This document shows positions 1 through 15,587 of a stretch of DNA of 64,000 nt, piece by piece. Under the pieces are notes generated by a model that saw nothing but the letters and a program-made list of their open reading frames with translations, searched no databases and was not told the origin of the DNA. Position 1 is the first letter of the stretch; every line of letters starts with the position of its first letter. The stretch covers positions 1,428,501-1,492,500 of the forward strand of contig LR746264.1 in assembly GCA_902729315.2 (NCBI GenBank), written 5' to 3'. This stretch comes from Spirodela intermedia (Eukaryota; Streptophyta; Magnoliopsida; Alismatales; Araceae). The translations under genes and the position numbers were made by a program.

Positions 1-850
1 GAAGAAAAATCAGAAGGCGAGTCAGTGAGCTGCTAGAGATTAATTAAGCCGAAGGTAGAGAGTTTCCACTAGCTGTGCGGTAGTCGCCCTAGCGGAGAGA
101 GTGAAGGGTTCGTACCTGTGCGGAGTCGAGCTTGCAGGAGACCTTCCACCACACATGCCCATTGCCGTCGATGGTTCCGCCGCCCTCCAACCTGAGGCCG
201 TCGACCTTGGTGAACTTCATCCAGAGACTGCGACGGGTTCCGTCCCAATCTGATATCCTTCCGGAGGCGAGAATCGTTCCCTTGATCTGTCGGTGAAATT
301 TGAAACATAGAGCAAGTCTAAGGAAGAGCGACGCGATACGATTTTGATGCGAGGGGAGCTTCCGGGTAGGCGGATGTGTCTCACCGCTACGGTGATTGCA
401 GACTTGCAGGGACCGGAGAAGGTGACGGGTTTGAGTCGGTAGGCCTTCCCCTCGGGGACTAGCATTGTGACAGGCGTGGGGGAAGAGCAAGCCGCCTTCC
501 AGGCAGCGGCGAACGCCTGCAGACAATGTAACCGATGGGCGAGTCCGAGAACGTTTAGAAGGAGATTCCCATCTGCGACAGAAAAGATTGTTGAACGGTC
601 TACTACCTTGGTGTCGTTTGACGATCCTTCGCCTCGTGCACCGAAATCCTTCACGGTCACCACCGTACTTGCGTTCCCCAGAGTAGCCCACCTCCGTTCG
701 TTGGCTGTCCCCGGAGACAGTTTCCTCACCGCGGAGGAGTCTGTGATGTCGAGACGGTTACGGAAGGAGGGGCCGCCGGAGAACGTCTGTTCCAGCTGAG
801 AATCGCCCGGACGAAGGAGTAGCACGAGGGCGAGAATGAGAAGAAGCCAT
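1..850 (-). pseudogene. PG1: polygalacturonase (GH28) copy, 5' part, start frameshifted
   Basis: Homologous to the two intact polygalacturonase genes at 26.5 and 37.9 kb. Three exons are visible on the minus strand: exon 1 at 850-607, exon 2 at 516-385 and exon 3 at 286-116, all with GT-AG borders; the rest lies beyond the window. Exons 2 and 3 have exactly the lengths of the intact copies (132 and 171 nt). Exon 1 is 244 nt instead of 255, because 11 nt are missing right after the ATG. The conserved ATG (850-848) is therefore out of frame with the mature protein and reaches a stop after about 30 codons. The hydrophobic leader (LILALVLLLRPGDSQ) and the following domain are otherwise open. The nearest in-frame ATG is about 135 codons upstream, in former promoter DNA. 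Probably a pseudogene, though use of another start cannot be excluded. Confidence 0.8.
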
Positions 851-1480
851 CTTCCCCGCCTACGCTCAAAAGGGTTTATCGTGTTTCTGGACGTGGACGA
901 GTACGAGACAGGGAGATGGGGACACACAGAAAGCTTGACTTTAAGGAGAGCTGGATATTGGAAGTTCTTATTGGGGATTGCTGGTAGCTTGGCGCCGGTT
1001 GTGTTGAGCGACGAAGAAAGAAACGGAGCTGGGGCGTCCGAGGAAGGTAGCTTAAACCCAAACTCTTCCGTTTCTTGGGCATGTTCCTGGGATAAGGACG
1101 GAGAGATAGTAGTGGGATAGACAGAAGGGTCACCTCCGCGCCGCTGCCGCAGCCGGCGGTCCATCCGTCTTCCTCTATCTCCAGTCCCGTGCATGCGTCT
1201 CCGTGCCCAGAATCTGGAGCCTTGGTTCGTGTGATCACAGTACGACGAACCCACCTGAAGATTGTCAACGCCGTTAATACTTGACGCTCGAACCAGGTAT
1301 TAATGGCGTGATGTCAGCGTATCCTACGAAACGGGAGCCCCTCCTGGCTTCCGTCAAACCAGAGAGATTTAAAACGTTTTTAATTCCCTACCCCAGCCAG
1401 CACGTGGCGACCTCCGCGGGGGAAAACGGCCGGCAGATTTACGCACGCCTCGGCCGAGTTGGAGTATGCTCCTCAATTCT
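851..1480 (-). promoter_or_regulatory. Promoter region of PG1, TATA box lost
   Basis: This stretch aligns, on the minus strand, with the upstream regions of the other polygalacturonase copies. It keeps the G-box core CACGTG at 1401-1406. The TATATAA of PG2 and PG4 is replaced here by a non-TATA sequence (CAACACAAC, near 993-1001), which fits loss of expression alongside the frameshift at the start codon. Confidence 0.6.
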
Positions 1481-1514
1481 CTCTTCTTATATCTCAGGCT
1501 CTAAGAAAACCTAA

Positions 1515-2570
1515 TCTCCAACCATTCAACGTAAACAAAATGACAGGAGTTCACCGAATAATCAGTATTACCTTTGATGCTTGATCACGACCTAATAGTC
1601 AATTCTCTCTTTCTTCTTCTCGTTCTTGGTCTCCACTTATTCTCTCCTCGATATCAAAAGGTGAGCGCGGGGCGTGGATGATCTCTTCTTTCTCCGTCCT
1701 CTTCTTCGCTTCTCATCCAGCTTTCTCTTCACTGCAACCAGACGTCCTTCTCTTCTTATTTCGGCGAGAACCAAAAGATATCCTTCGTCGTCGTTCCCTT
1801 CCTCCTCTTCTGCCGATCTTTATCCGTAGGCTCTTCTACTCCCGTCGTTCTCCTGTTGTTTCCGTCGTCATCTCCTCCCACTGTTTCCGGCGAAAATCAG
1901 CAACCTTCTCGTCGTTCACATCTCTCGTTTTTCCGGCGAAAATCAGTAGGCTTCTCGTCGTCGAAATCTCTCGTTTCTCCGGCGAAGTATAGCGGGCTTC
2001 TTGGCGTCGAACTCGTCGCTTCTCTGTTCCGGTGCAGTGGAACATTCACTGATGGGTCGTCCAAAATACTTAATACTTCTGGTGAGAATCCCCCGCTCAT
2101 TCTTCGGCGGTCGTTCCTGCTTTTCCGTACCTGTTTCTCTTCCCATTATTCCTCATTTTTCCAGTATTTCCGTCGCGATTTTTCCTCCGATCATTCCTCG
2201 TTCGTCCGTTGTTTTCCGTAGCTGTTTATCTTCATTCGTCCGAGAATTTCTCAATCCCGTTCATCCGTTATTTCAGGTCCTTAATATTCTATTTAAATCA
2301 TGCCTAGTAATCAAAATAATTTCACCTTGTATTCAGGCCCAACAATCAAATCAATTTCATCATAAATTCAGGGCCAGATATCATTTTCACGTCTGTTAAA
2401 CTGAAATAAATAACAACAATACGAAAATATTACGCACTATTATTCAATCAGAAATATCCCATCCTAGATGCGTTATTGATTAAAAAACATACAAGATTAC
2501 ATTTCGAGTAGGTTTTTATACCCCCTCTCATCTCACCAGAGAAATGTCCCCCTATTTCTCTCTATCCCTC

Positions 2571-2602
<32 letters not shown>

Positions 2603-3109
2603 ATGCCTCGCAGAATGGGCGGTGTTTTGTATACAGAGAGAGAGAGAGAGAGGAGGGAGACCCATTAGGCGTAAAATCGTTTGAATCCTCGCTTTCAATT
2701 CTCCAGGTGACCCAGAAGGTGTAAAACCTCATTTTATTGGTAAGGACGGTGCTTATTTTTATGTTTGGGTGGTCCAGAACGAGAGCGCAGCGCAGTCGTA
2801 CAATAATAGAAAAGATCCTAGAACCACCGCCGGAGCCCGAAATGGGAGAGGATCCCCTCTGTCGAAGAAGAGGAGCAGTCGAGTTGACGCCACGCGACGG
2901 CTCCGGCGTCCACAGGCGACGGGGCAAGACGACAGGAGGGGCCCTCTCTGTGTCGTCATTCACCAAGATCTCTTATCCCGGTAAATTATTCATGTCCACT
3001 CTTTTATGATCTCCAACCGTTGGGCCTTCTCCCAAGTGCTGAACTCTTCTGCCGTCATCACAGGCTGGGCGAGTTGCCTGCGTGAGGGAGGGGAGATCGG
3101 GCTGCGGAG
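1515..3109. other. Intergenic region upstream of CCD1
   Basis: No gene is recognised. At 1887-2020 there are about 2.5 copies of a 46-bp repeat, each beginning CCGGCGAA (at 1887, 1933 and 1979). At 2570-2600 a CT tract runs into a CA tract, and a GA tract follows at 2636-2653. The last 350 bp before CCD1 are GC-rich and probably hold its promoter; no clear TATA box was found. Confidence 0.5.
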
Positions 3110-7192
<4,083 letters not shown>

Positions 7193-7607
7193 TCAGATAG
7201 AGTGACGGCCAACCTCTCAGTCATCTCTCTCTCTCTCTCCCTCTCTCATCAGTGGGGAATTTACGGTCGGCCAAGTTTGCTTGAATCAAAGCCTCGGCAT
7301 ATCAATATATCTAAGAAAAGCTTTGAGATATCTGAAAAATGGGATGCTCAGAAAGCCAACCATTCACTCGTCTTCAAAGAAAAACCTTGGGAATATTCAT
7401 GTAATGTATATATGTCTATATAAATATACCGTGGTAGTGTACACGGCTGAGCAGAGAGTGCTCTGTCTGTCTCTCTTTCTCTGTCGCGAAGTTGTTTCCC
7501 GGAATGTATTCTCAGAATGGATCCGAGGAATCGTCGTTAGCAAAGAATAGAATGGCATTGGTACCGGGGCAGAGGAGAGGTACGTGGAATTTTCAACGAT
7601 TTTGGGA
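7193..7607. other. Convergent intergenic region, CCD1 / MEF1-like
   Basis: The 3' ends of CCD1 (plus) and the PPR gene (minus) face each other across 415 bp. The stretch holds a short CT run near 7224-7247 and AT-rich sequence suitable for 3' ends. No further gene is seen. Confidence 0.6.
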
Positions 7608-9440
7608 TCACCAGTAATCCCCACAGGAGCAGGATCCACCGTCAAGTCGGTGGAACCTATTGTTATCCCTCAGGATCACCGTCCGCCCCGTGTATCCCGA
7701 CACGTGCTTGAGCCACGTGTGACAGTCCCCGCAGACCCTCAGATTCTTCATCACCCTGATGGGCCTCCCCGACGGTAACCGTATAAGCGCGAAAGCGACC
7801 GCCAGCCTCTCACTGTGGGCCCCTACGGAACGCCTCTTCTCCTCGCCTCCCTCGTCCCTCGGCACGAACCGGGTATCCGCCACGTACCCCTCCGCCGCCG
7901 CCGCCGCAGCCAGCTCCGCCACCTTCTCGTAGATCTCCTGCCGCAACGGGTGGCGCTGGTCGCCGGAGACGAAGGTGTGGACCTGGTTCCCCCACTCCAC
8001 CCAGCTCAGCCCCGTCTCCTTCTTCAGCCCTCTGTCTCTCATCGCCTTCCTCGCCACGGCAGCGCTGCCGTAGTCCCCCGCCGCCGCGTACGCCGCGGCG
8101 AGCAGCATGTGGGCGCCGCTGCTCGTCGATCCCTTCTCGAACAGGCGGCCGGCGGCGAGCGCTGCCGTGCCGGTGTCGCCGTGGAGCCGGCAGCCGGTGA
8201 GCAGAGCCCCCCAAACTGCGTCCGTCGGCTCGACGGGCATCTTGTCGATGAACTCCACCGCCTCCGGTAGCCTCCCTGCACGGCCGAGGAGGTCCACCAT
8301 GCAGGCGTAGTGCTCCGGGCCTGGCTGGATCCGGTGCTCCGCCGCCATGGAATGGAAGATCTTCTTCCCCTCCTCCACGAGGCCCGCGTGGCTGCAGGCG
8401 GAGAGCAGGCAGAGGAAGGTGACGAAGTTGGGGCTCACCCCCTCCATCTTCATCCTCTCGAAGAAGGAGAAAGCGTCTCTGGTTCGCCCGTGCTGGGCGC
8501 AGGCGATGAGGATGGAGTTCCAGGCACCGAGATTTCTGGTGGGCATTTCGTCGAACAGCTGATGAGCTTCCTCTGGTGCGCCACATTTGGAGTAGAGGGA
8601 GATGAGGGAGCTCCCTACGAAGCAGGAGGAGTCGAAGCTGGTCTTGAAGCAGTGGCCGTGGATCTGCCGGCCCAGCTCAAGGAAGGTGGCGCCGCCGCAA
8701 ACGCGGATGATGCAGGAGTAGGTGAAGTCGTTGACCCCGCCCATGCCACCGCTGACGCCGTCGCCCAGAAGCACCATCTTGAACAGCGCGAGGGCTTCCT
8801 CCGCCATGCCTATCTGGGCGTAGCCGTAGATCATGCCGCTCCATGAGACGATGTTCTTTTCGGGCATTTCATCGAACAGCTTCCGGGCGTCCCAGATTTC
8901 CGCACATTTGGCGTACATGTCAACGAGGGAGCTGGCGACGAAGATGTCCAAGTCAAAACCCGTCTTGGCAGCGAGGGAGTGGACGGCGCCGCCGGAGCGG
9001 CTGTCGGAGAGGGCGGCGCAGGATTTGGCGGCGGAGGGGAATATGTGGTCGTTGGGCAAGGTGCCGGCGCGCATCATGTCGACGAGGGCGCGGAGGGAGA
9101 GGTGAGGGAGCTCGTTCTGGGCGAAGGAGGAGATGAGGGAGGACCAGGTGGTGGTGGCGATGGCGGCAGCACCGGGGGGCTGGTTGCGGCGCCGCCGGCG
9201 GGAGCATTCCTGGAACACGAGGTAGGCGAACTCCGGGAGCTGGCACTTGGAGTAGAAGTTGATGAGGTGGTTGGCGAGGATGGGGACTAGGGCGGCGCCG
9301 GACTTGACGACGTGGGCGTGCAGCTGCTGCCCTCGGCGGGCGGAACGGGTGGTGGTTTGGGCGGCGATGAGCTCGCACATGCGGCGCGTGCCTCCGCCGG
9401 TGAGCTGGAGCGCCGCCGTGCTCGCCTGCAAGCCGGGCAT
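7608..9440 (-). CDS. MEF1: PPR protein, DYW class, mitochondrial RNA editing factor 1-like
   Basis: Single-exon gene of 610 codons on the minus strand. PLS-type pentatricopeptide repeats run from about residue 30 to 430, followed by E/E+ motifs and a C-terminal DYW deaminase domain. The deaminase shows the HSE zinc/catalytic motif (GAHSERLA), the CGDC motif (NLRVCGDCH) and the CSCGDYW end. Family members edit chosen cytidines to uridines in organelle transcripts. The protein follows remembered Arabidopsis MEF1 (At5g52630) almost throughout, for example HVVKSG, NLINFYSK-like, WSSLISSFAQNELP, ELGRQIHG and KKETGLSWVE. In Arabidopsis MEF1 acts in mitochondria. The start is the first in-frame ATG (9440-9438); the frame is open a further 59 codons upstream but has no ATG there. 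The coding sequence is strongly GC-rich and alanine-rich. It is head to head with the OSCP gene. Confidence 0.9.
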   Translation of the reverse strand: MPGLQASTAALQLTGGGTRRMCELIAAQTTTRSARRGQQLHAHVVKSGAALVPILANHLINFYSKCQLPEFAYLVFQECSRRRRRNQPPGAAAIATTTWSSLISSFAQNELPHLSLRALVDMMRAGTLPNDHIFPSAAKSCAALSDSRSGGAVHSLAAKTGFDLDIFVASSLVDMYAKCAEIWDARKLFDEMPEKNIVSWSGMIYGYAQIGMAEEALALFKMVLLGDGVSGGMGGVNDFTYSCIIRVCGGATFLELGRQIHGHCFKTSFDSSCFVGSSLISLYSKCGAPEEAHQLFDEMPTRNLGAWNSILIACAQHGRTRDAFSFFERMKMEGVSPNFVTFLCLLSACSHAGLVEEGKKIFHSMAAEHRIQPGPEHYACMVDLLGRAGRLPEAVEFIDKMPVEPTDAVWGALLTGCRLHGDTGTAALAAGRLFEKGSTSSGAHMLLAAAYAAAGDYGSAAVARKAMRDRGLKKETGLSWVEWGNQVHTFVSGDQRHPLRQEIYEKVAELAAAAAAEGYVADTRFVPRDEGGEEKRRSVGAHSERLAVAFALIRLPSGRPIRVMKNLRVCGDCHTWLKHVSGYTGRTVILRDNNRFHRLDGGSCSCGDYW

Positions 9441-9822
9441 CCGGCGGAGGCGGTGGTGGCGAGAGCGCCGCCGTCTCGCCGGCGGTGGGGCGGCGGTGGT
9501 GGTGGTTTCCTCACTTTGCGAGAATATACGAGACCTGCGGCGCTCCAAATATCTGGCATTTTTTCGATTTAAATAATTCAATAAATGATTTCGACGTGTT
9601 GAATAAAAAATCTTCAAATAGAAAAATCGTATAAAAATGTGGATTTACTTTTTTCTGACTCCTATCGATTTCGGACTCCTACTGGATACGTAGACCCGAA
9701 AGGAGATCCGCTTAGGCAGGGCCCCCTCGGCATTCCAGTTCTTTGTTACAAGGGAGGGGGGAAGGAGGAAGAAGGGGACAATCGGTCGGTGTGAAAGCAG
9801 CGGCTGGAGCTAGGGTTGGGAG
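9441..9822. promoter_or_regulatory. Shared divergent promoter, MEF1-like and ATP synthase OSCP
   Basis: Only 382 bp separate the start codons of the minus-strand PPR gene and the plus-strand OSCP gene, so both promoters and both 5' leaders must lie here. The part next to the PPR ATG is GC-rich (former N-terminal-looking open frame), the middle is AT-rich (about 9560-9660), and the part next to OSCP is GC/GA-rich. No canonical TATA box stands out. Confidence 0.65.
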
Positions 9823-12800
9823 ATGGCGATGGCGGGTCGTATGAGGTCCGGTTTCTCTATCTTCCATAAGACTCTGAAGGCGGAATCGGCCGTCGAGCAT
9901 GGGAGGATTGGAAGCCCTAGCAACATTGTTTCCCAGGTAAACCGGGAAGCCCAGAATAGGCCTGTTGTTGGACAGTGCGTGATGTTTATCGAGAGAGACT
10001 GTCTGTGTCTGGATTCCGTCGTCGCTCGTTTGGATCGAAGTCCTTTCGTTGATCCTTGCAACCGATCATGGTGTTCCCTCGTCTCATAGCGTTTCCTGAG
10101 TTATAGATTTCTCGCGTTGTATTCTGTTACCGACAGAGTGAGAAAACGGTCACTCTTCGTTTCAGAGTTCTGGCATTCGATGGGGATCAGGAACGACCTT
10201 TACGTATCTACTATTATTCCTGTCGGTGAAATGCAGCGCGCGTGTTTGTTTTAGACGGGAACTTATTACAAGCTTATTGTTCTTCCTCGCATGTTTAATT
10301 TTCTGCTATTCGTTTCATTACAACATTTCTAATTCTCCCTCTTCTTCAGCATCTGAGGAACTACGCGACTGGCAAGAGCTCCAAGGAAGAAAGTATCAAG
10401 GTAAAATGTTTTCATTTGGTGCCTCTTTTCTAGCTTTATCACCACCAAATCAGTGGTTGCTTACGTTTTCCTATTGAAATGTTTTTTCGTTTCTTTTCTC
10501 TCCGGAAGTGGATCCATTTCCTGTTTGTAGAGATCGTGCATTTTTTTAATCTTTATACTTCTTCAGATAAATGGCAGCAATGCTTGCGTATAGTATTGAA
10601 GATTTTTTTTTTCAAATTAGTATGTGGAAGAAAGCCTCTTATGCAATTCCATCTGACATGAGTAAATTTAGGTATATCTCTCCTTCAAAGTTTACACATG
10701 TTTTGAACGTTGTTGGTTCCTTATGTGATGTGGGGTGATTAATGCTATCCTTAACTATCCTACAAATTTTTTAAACAGAAAATACATTTTCAAAATAATT
10801 TGTGTAAATTTAACAAGTCGTCCCTAGAAACCCTTTACATGCTTATAGATGTTCCACATGATCGTCACACACTGGACCTGAGGAAGATAGTAGAATTTAC
10901 TTTGGTCATTTTGCTCCAAGTCGTGAGAATGCAACTTTGCTAGTATGTTACAAACATTTCGATATTTCGTAAAAGGCCCAACAATGTGTACATTTTTAAT
11001 TCAAGGGTCTCTTTAAACAGGAGGAAGACACGAGGAAATGCATGCAGGATTCCATTTTGTGCAGAAAATGTTTATCTGCATTTAAGACAGAAAATTGATC
11101 TCAAGCATAGGATGGACAAATGCTAAGAATGGCATTTGATTACACCAGGGTTGGGCTGCAGAAAGCTAGAGTTTTGGACAAACCTGGCTGAACAGGAACA
11201 AAGTTGTCCCTTGGTCGGCCTAGACAGGTCCTCAAAGTAGGGGTAGATAATTGGAGGCAACTGATTTTGGAAGTGAGGTAGTAGAAACTAAGCAGCCGTT
11301 AAGTGTAGGTCATTTTGATTCAACCTTGATTAAAGCTATTGTGGCTTTCTTAGGATCTTGCTGGCCTCTAGGTAGGTTTATGGGTCTATACACTAACATA
11401 AACAGGTGACGTGATTATCCAGGTATCTCTCCTGGATATCAACTAATCCCTATGTTTCACTATGTGTAATGTTTCTTTTTGTATATCACATAACTTCCCC
11501 ATTAGTTTTTGTTTATTTTCTTGGTTTATTATGTAGGTGATGTCTATGCCATATCTAGTTGAGTGTTTGCATTTAGTATTTTATTTGACAATAGAATGCA
11601 TAATTACTTCCAGAATTACTCTTCTTTGCGTTTATCTTGTGGAATAATTGAATTGTTTTCTGAATTTGGCATAGACAAAAATTTATCACGTGAAAGCGAT
11701 AGTCATGCATGCTTTGGTGGAGACAATTCTGATTTAGTTAGAATGTTAAACACCATTGTATACTGCTTTATCTTTTCCAATGGGTTCACTTATGTAAAAA
11801 TGTAGTTGACTATTTCTTCAACGTTCAGTCATTCCTCACATGAAGTCTTTGAATGAATTCTTTCGCAATTGCTATTGCAGACTACTTGTGAACTCTCCTG
11901 ACTATCACATTTTCAGGTGCCTCTGTCATTATTCGGAGTTTCTGGGAACTATGCATCTGCGCTTTTTATTGCATCCTCAAAAGCAAATTCATTGGATAAG
12001 GTTGAGGGGGAGTTGACGAGGCTTGTTGCAGCTTCAAAAGAGAGCCCTGTATTTTCTCAGTTTATAAAGGATTTGTCTGTACGTGCGGATGTTAGGGTGA
12101 AGGCTGTACAAGAGATCTTTTCTGAAGCCGGTTTTACAGATGTCACCAAGAATTTTCTAGGTATGAAATTAAACTACTTCCTAGCTTGCCAATGTTCTTG
12201 AAGTGGCATCATGTGTGTCTTTGGTATCATGTATCTTACTGACTAGGGGGATTGTGGGACACTAAGAGGGAGATAAAAGGATAAAAGTGAAGATAAGTGA
12301 TGGAGGTAAAGGATATTCATGTGACCATTGTGCTGTGCCTCAGATACCATAAATTGGAGCGGTATTATATAGCCCATATCTGCATCCCTTGATCGGAAAA
12401 ATCTGCAAAGAATGTTGCCAGCATCAATGGCCTAGATCGAAGTGGAGACGACTTTAATCCATTTAGCTATCCAAGTCAACTTTAACCCTGCTTTAGGACT
12501 CTGGGTAGCTGGCCCTGTTATGATACAATTGAAGGTCGAACTGCACTAGTCAAACTTTCTGCCATGGGGACATTCCCAGTAATGCCATTGGCCCACCTCC
12601 ATGTAATGTTCATTGGCTATCCTCAGATCAGCTGACCAGAGGCATATTCAGGCAACATATCACATGTTGTGTCGAGAACAGTTGGGTTTTTGAAGGTTTT
12701 TACCAACTTAATCACGTGCTTAAACTTGTTCCCAAATTGATGTAGGGCTTATGTTGCCTTAAATGGATGTTTCTACTTATGTTAGCTCGTTGCGTATTTA

Positions 12801-13776
12801 TTGTTATACTTCTGTTTCTCTTCATGTCTTGTTTGGGTGCTGGATTTTGCTCAACTAAGATTTCTCAAGGTTTAGCTTGTCAAGTGGACAACCTTCTTTG
12901 TCCGAATTTTGATCTTGTCATCTTTTTGGAAAAGCTATAATGGCTGAGAAGGGAAGGCTGAGGCACCTTGAGAAGATTGCTAAGACCTTTTCAGATTTGA
13001 CAATGGCGCACAAGGGTGAAGTGAAGGTTACTGTGACGACTGTGATTGTAAGTCTCCTCCCCCATGGTTGTCTCTGATATCTATCCAGCAGTGTACATGA
13101 TGATCAACCAGCTTTATTTTTTAAGTGAGCTCAATTGGGTTATCAGTTCACAGCTATAAATAGTATGCTTTATATGCTTTCAGATGGTATTTTTTTTCTT
13201 GTTTTATGTAATGTAGAAATTGCGGTTGAGAGCAGATTTGAAGCTGATCTTGTGCGTTCTGTGCGGATGGTCTTCCTCTTTCATCTATACTTTGTTCTTC
13301 GTTATATGTTTCAATTAGATGTCACTATTATCTAAATATTTGAAAGAATATCACTTATGGCCTAAGAAATTGGCTACTACTTGGTGAAATTACTTTCTTT
13401 CTGGTGAATATTTTCGTCTGGAGAGATTCGAAAATCTTCTGCAGGAGGAGAGGATTGATATTTTATGCAAGAAATTGTGTGCCCAAGTGCCATTTCGTTG
13501 CCTCGCTCTCAATGATTTGTTTATTGTCTGTACTTTTTGTCAAGAAATCTTGGGTCAGTTAGACGGGTTCCTTCTGGGATTTCTTCTGGGCACTGATGAT
13601 TCCTGTTTTTCTTCCAGCCGCTTCCTGCAGAAGAGGAGAAGCAGCTGAAGGAAACACTGCAGGACATCATCGGGCAAGGGAAGACTGTGAAAGTAGAACA
13701 GAAGGTACCGCTCTCTGACTACATAATCAGTCAACTCTCAGACACTGCAAAGATTAATTGCAGCTATATCTCAAGA

Positions 13777-13814
<38 letters not shown>

Positions 13815-14086
13815 GTGTCTCCCCTTCTCTCTTTATCTCTCTCTCTCATCTCGATCTCAAGACTGACTCTCTCTCTCTCTCTCTCATTTAACTATCTTTA
13901 TGTGTGTACATATATGCATGCATTTGCCTGTTGCTGAAGGTGGATTCTTGTCTGCAGATTGATCCCAGCATCCTCGGAGGGTTAGTGGTGGAGTTTGGGC
14001 AGAAGGTCTTCGACATGTCGATAAAGACCAGGGCGAAGCAGATGGAGAGGTTCTTGAGGGAGCCCGTCAACTTTGAAAGCTTCTAG
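9823..14086 (+). CDS. ATP5: Mitochondrial ATP synthase subunit O / OSCP (delta-family)
   Basis: Peripheral-stalk subunit of the F1Fo ATP synthase, linking F1 to the stator at the inner mitochondrial membrane. Six exons: 9823-9936, 10350-10400, 11917-12160, 12935-13047, 13618-13704, 13958-14086, joining into 245 codons. The N-terminus (MAMAGRMRSGFSIFHKTL) is basic and hydroxylated, like a mitochondrial presequence. The OSCP domain starts near residue 56 (VPLSLFGVSGNYASAL) and runs through FSQFIKDLSV, VTKNFL, EKGRLRHLEKIAK and HKGEV to the C-terminal signature GGLVVEFGQKVFDMSIKTRA. Length and sequence agree with Arabidopsis ATP5 (238 aa). The gene looks intact. The third and later introns are long and AT-rich; the fifth carries CT repeats. 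Confidence 0.93.
13780..13885. repeat. CT microsatellites in the last OSCP intron
   Basis: Two CT tracts (about 13780-13811 and 13866-13885) are separated by a partly repeated spacer; the phrase ATCTCAAGACTGACTCTCT occurs twice. They lie in the intron 13705-13957. Confidence 0.85.
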
Positions 14087-15464
14087 AAGCTTCCACTGCG
14101 GAAGCTTCCCCATTCCGATTCCCATTTCTTTCTTCTTTCGGTCTTGGCTGCGGAGTCTTGAGAAATAAGAACCCACCCACAGAGAAGAGAGGCCCTTTTG
14201 GGGGTGGGGGGCGGCGCAGCTGCCCACCCCGCAATTTGTTCTCTTTTACCATAAATGGACTGCCGTTGACTTTTTAAAGTATCGTCCTTTCCTTATTTAA
14301 TCACCAAATCTGATGATGATCAAGTGAGGCCATGTGGGTCATCTGGATCGGCTGATCCCATCCGACTCGTGCTGAGTAAAAGGTGTTCTTTTGTACTTGA
14401 TGAAACTATGCAAAAATAAAATATAAATTAAAATAATCCGCGTCTTGTAACCAAAAGCTGGTGCCTCGCATTATGGCATCGATAAATGGGACCAACAGAG
14501 AGATAGAGCTAGATACGGAGAGAGAGAGAGAGAGAGTGAAGTAGAAGCGAGTAGAAGGCCACCCCATGGCCCACAACGGTTACTTGTGAGTAAAGATAAA
14601 TAAAACGAAAAATTGGAAGAAAAAATGGACCGAGAGATTGAGTCAAACTCACGAACATTTCTTTAACCCTGTTGATGGCTCATCCTCTTTGTAGAATACA
14701 TTGATACTAATTTAGCAATTTACACCAAAGTTGAGGCATTTCAATGCGAAAACGGTTCTCACTAGAAAATATTAGGTTAAATAATTAGGAAAATTACATG
14801 GGCGGGCATAATGAATTGCTAGGCTAGATGGTTTGATTGGGCAATAATTCACAAAGGGCATGCTAAAAACAATAAACTGAGTTTAGGCTCTAAATCACTG
14901 ATCCTTATGCAGCCCAAATCGCACTTGTCTATTAAACGATCAGAAAATAACTTAAAGATGCGACTTGGTTTTTGCAACTAGATATATTTCATATTTTTAT
15001 TCAAACAGTTTATTTCAATTAAACATCTTATCAAGCGTTCTCACTGAAAATAAATGCGAAAATTTGTAAGAATCTTAATCAGGTCTTCAATGTGAAATAT
15101 AATTGAAGTTTCTAGTAAAAAATCTGTTTAATTTGATATTTCTTATGTGCTATCTCTTCCTGTCTCAAGAACGAATGAAGATGAGAAATAGAATAAAAAA
15201 TTAATTAAAACCCTGTTTCATTCAGGAATAATTTAATATTCGACATTGATTATGAGCATATTTAAATAGTAGATATGATGTCGAGAGAAAAATAGCGGAA
15301 AGTGTACAACTGAAGATCTATCTTCTTCTTCTCCTCTTTTCTACGCAAACCCTTTCACAGCCATCGCCATCATTCGACCACGAGTCAGTCAGAACTGTCA
15401 CCATAATTCAACCAAACCCCGCTTCTTCTCGCTCCTCTTTCTCTCCTTTCTCTGTCTCTCTTGC
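14087..15464. other. Intergenic region, OSCP to MYB
   Basis: AT-rich, with a short GA microsatellite at about 14518-14535. No open reading frame of interest and no recognised repeat family. The last 150 bp are CT-rich and form the MYB promoter. Confidence 0.5.
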
Positions 15465-15470
15465 ATATAA
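15465..15470 (+). promoter_or_regulatory. TATA box of the MYB gene
   Basis: ATATAA within GCATATAAGAGC, 118 bp before the MYB start codon, in an otherwise CT-rich leader. Position and lack of competing TATA motifs make it the likely core promoter. Confidence 0.5.
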
Positions 15471-15476
15471 GAGCCC

Positions 15477-15575
15477 ATGGAGGGGAGAGAGAGAGAGAGG
15501 GGAGAGATGCTCCTCCGACCATCGCCGGCAACCGGGGTGGGAACTGCGGAAAGTCTCCAGGGGAAGCTTCCTTGA
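15477..15575 (+). other. Upstream open reading frame in the MYB leader
   Basis: An ATG at 15477 opens a 32-codon frame ending at 15575, 12 bp before the MYB ATG. A second ATG in the same frame at 15507 gives 22 codons. If the TATA at 15465 sets transcription about 30 bp downstream, the second ATG would be in the mRNA leader and could reduce MYB translation. Only the presence of the frame is seen; its use is inferred. Confidence 0.35.
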
Positions 15576-15587
15576 CGGGGAGAAGAA

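Noticed and set aside
8310-8846. 178-codon plus-strand frame opposite the PPR gene
   Set aside because: Antisense shadow of a GC-rich coding exon, with no independent support.
9441-9617. Upstream extension of the PPR frame by 59 codons
   Set aside because: The frame is open but has no ATG; the first ATG at 9440 gives a length close to Arabidopsis MEF1.
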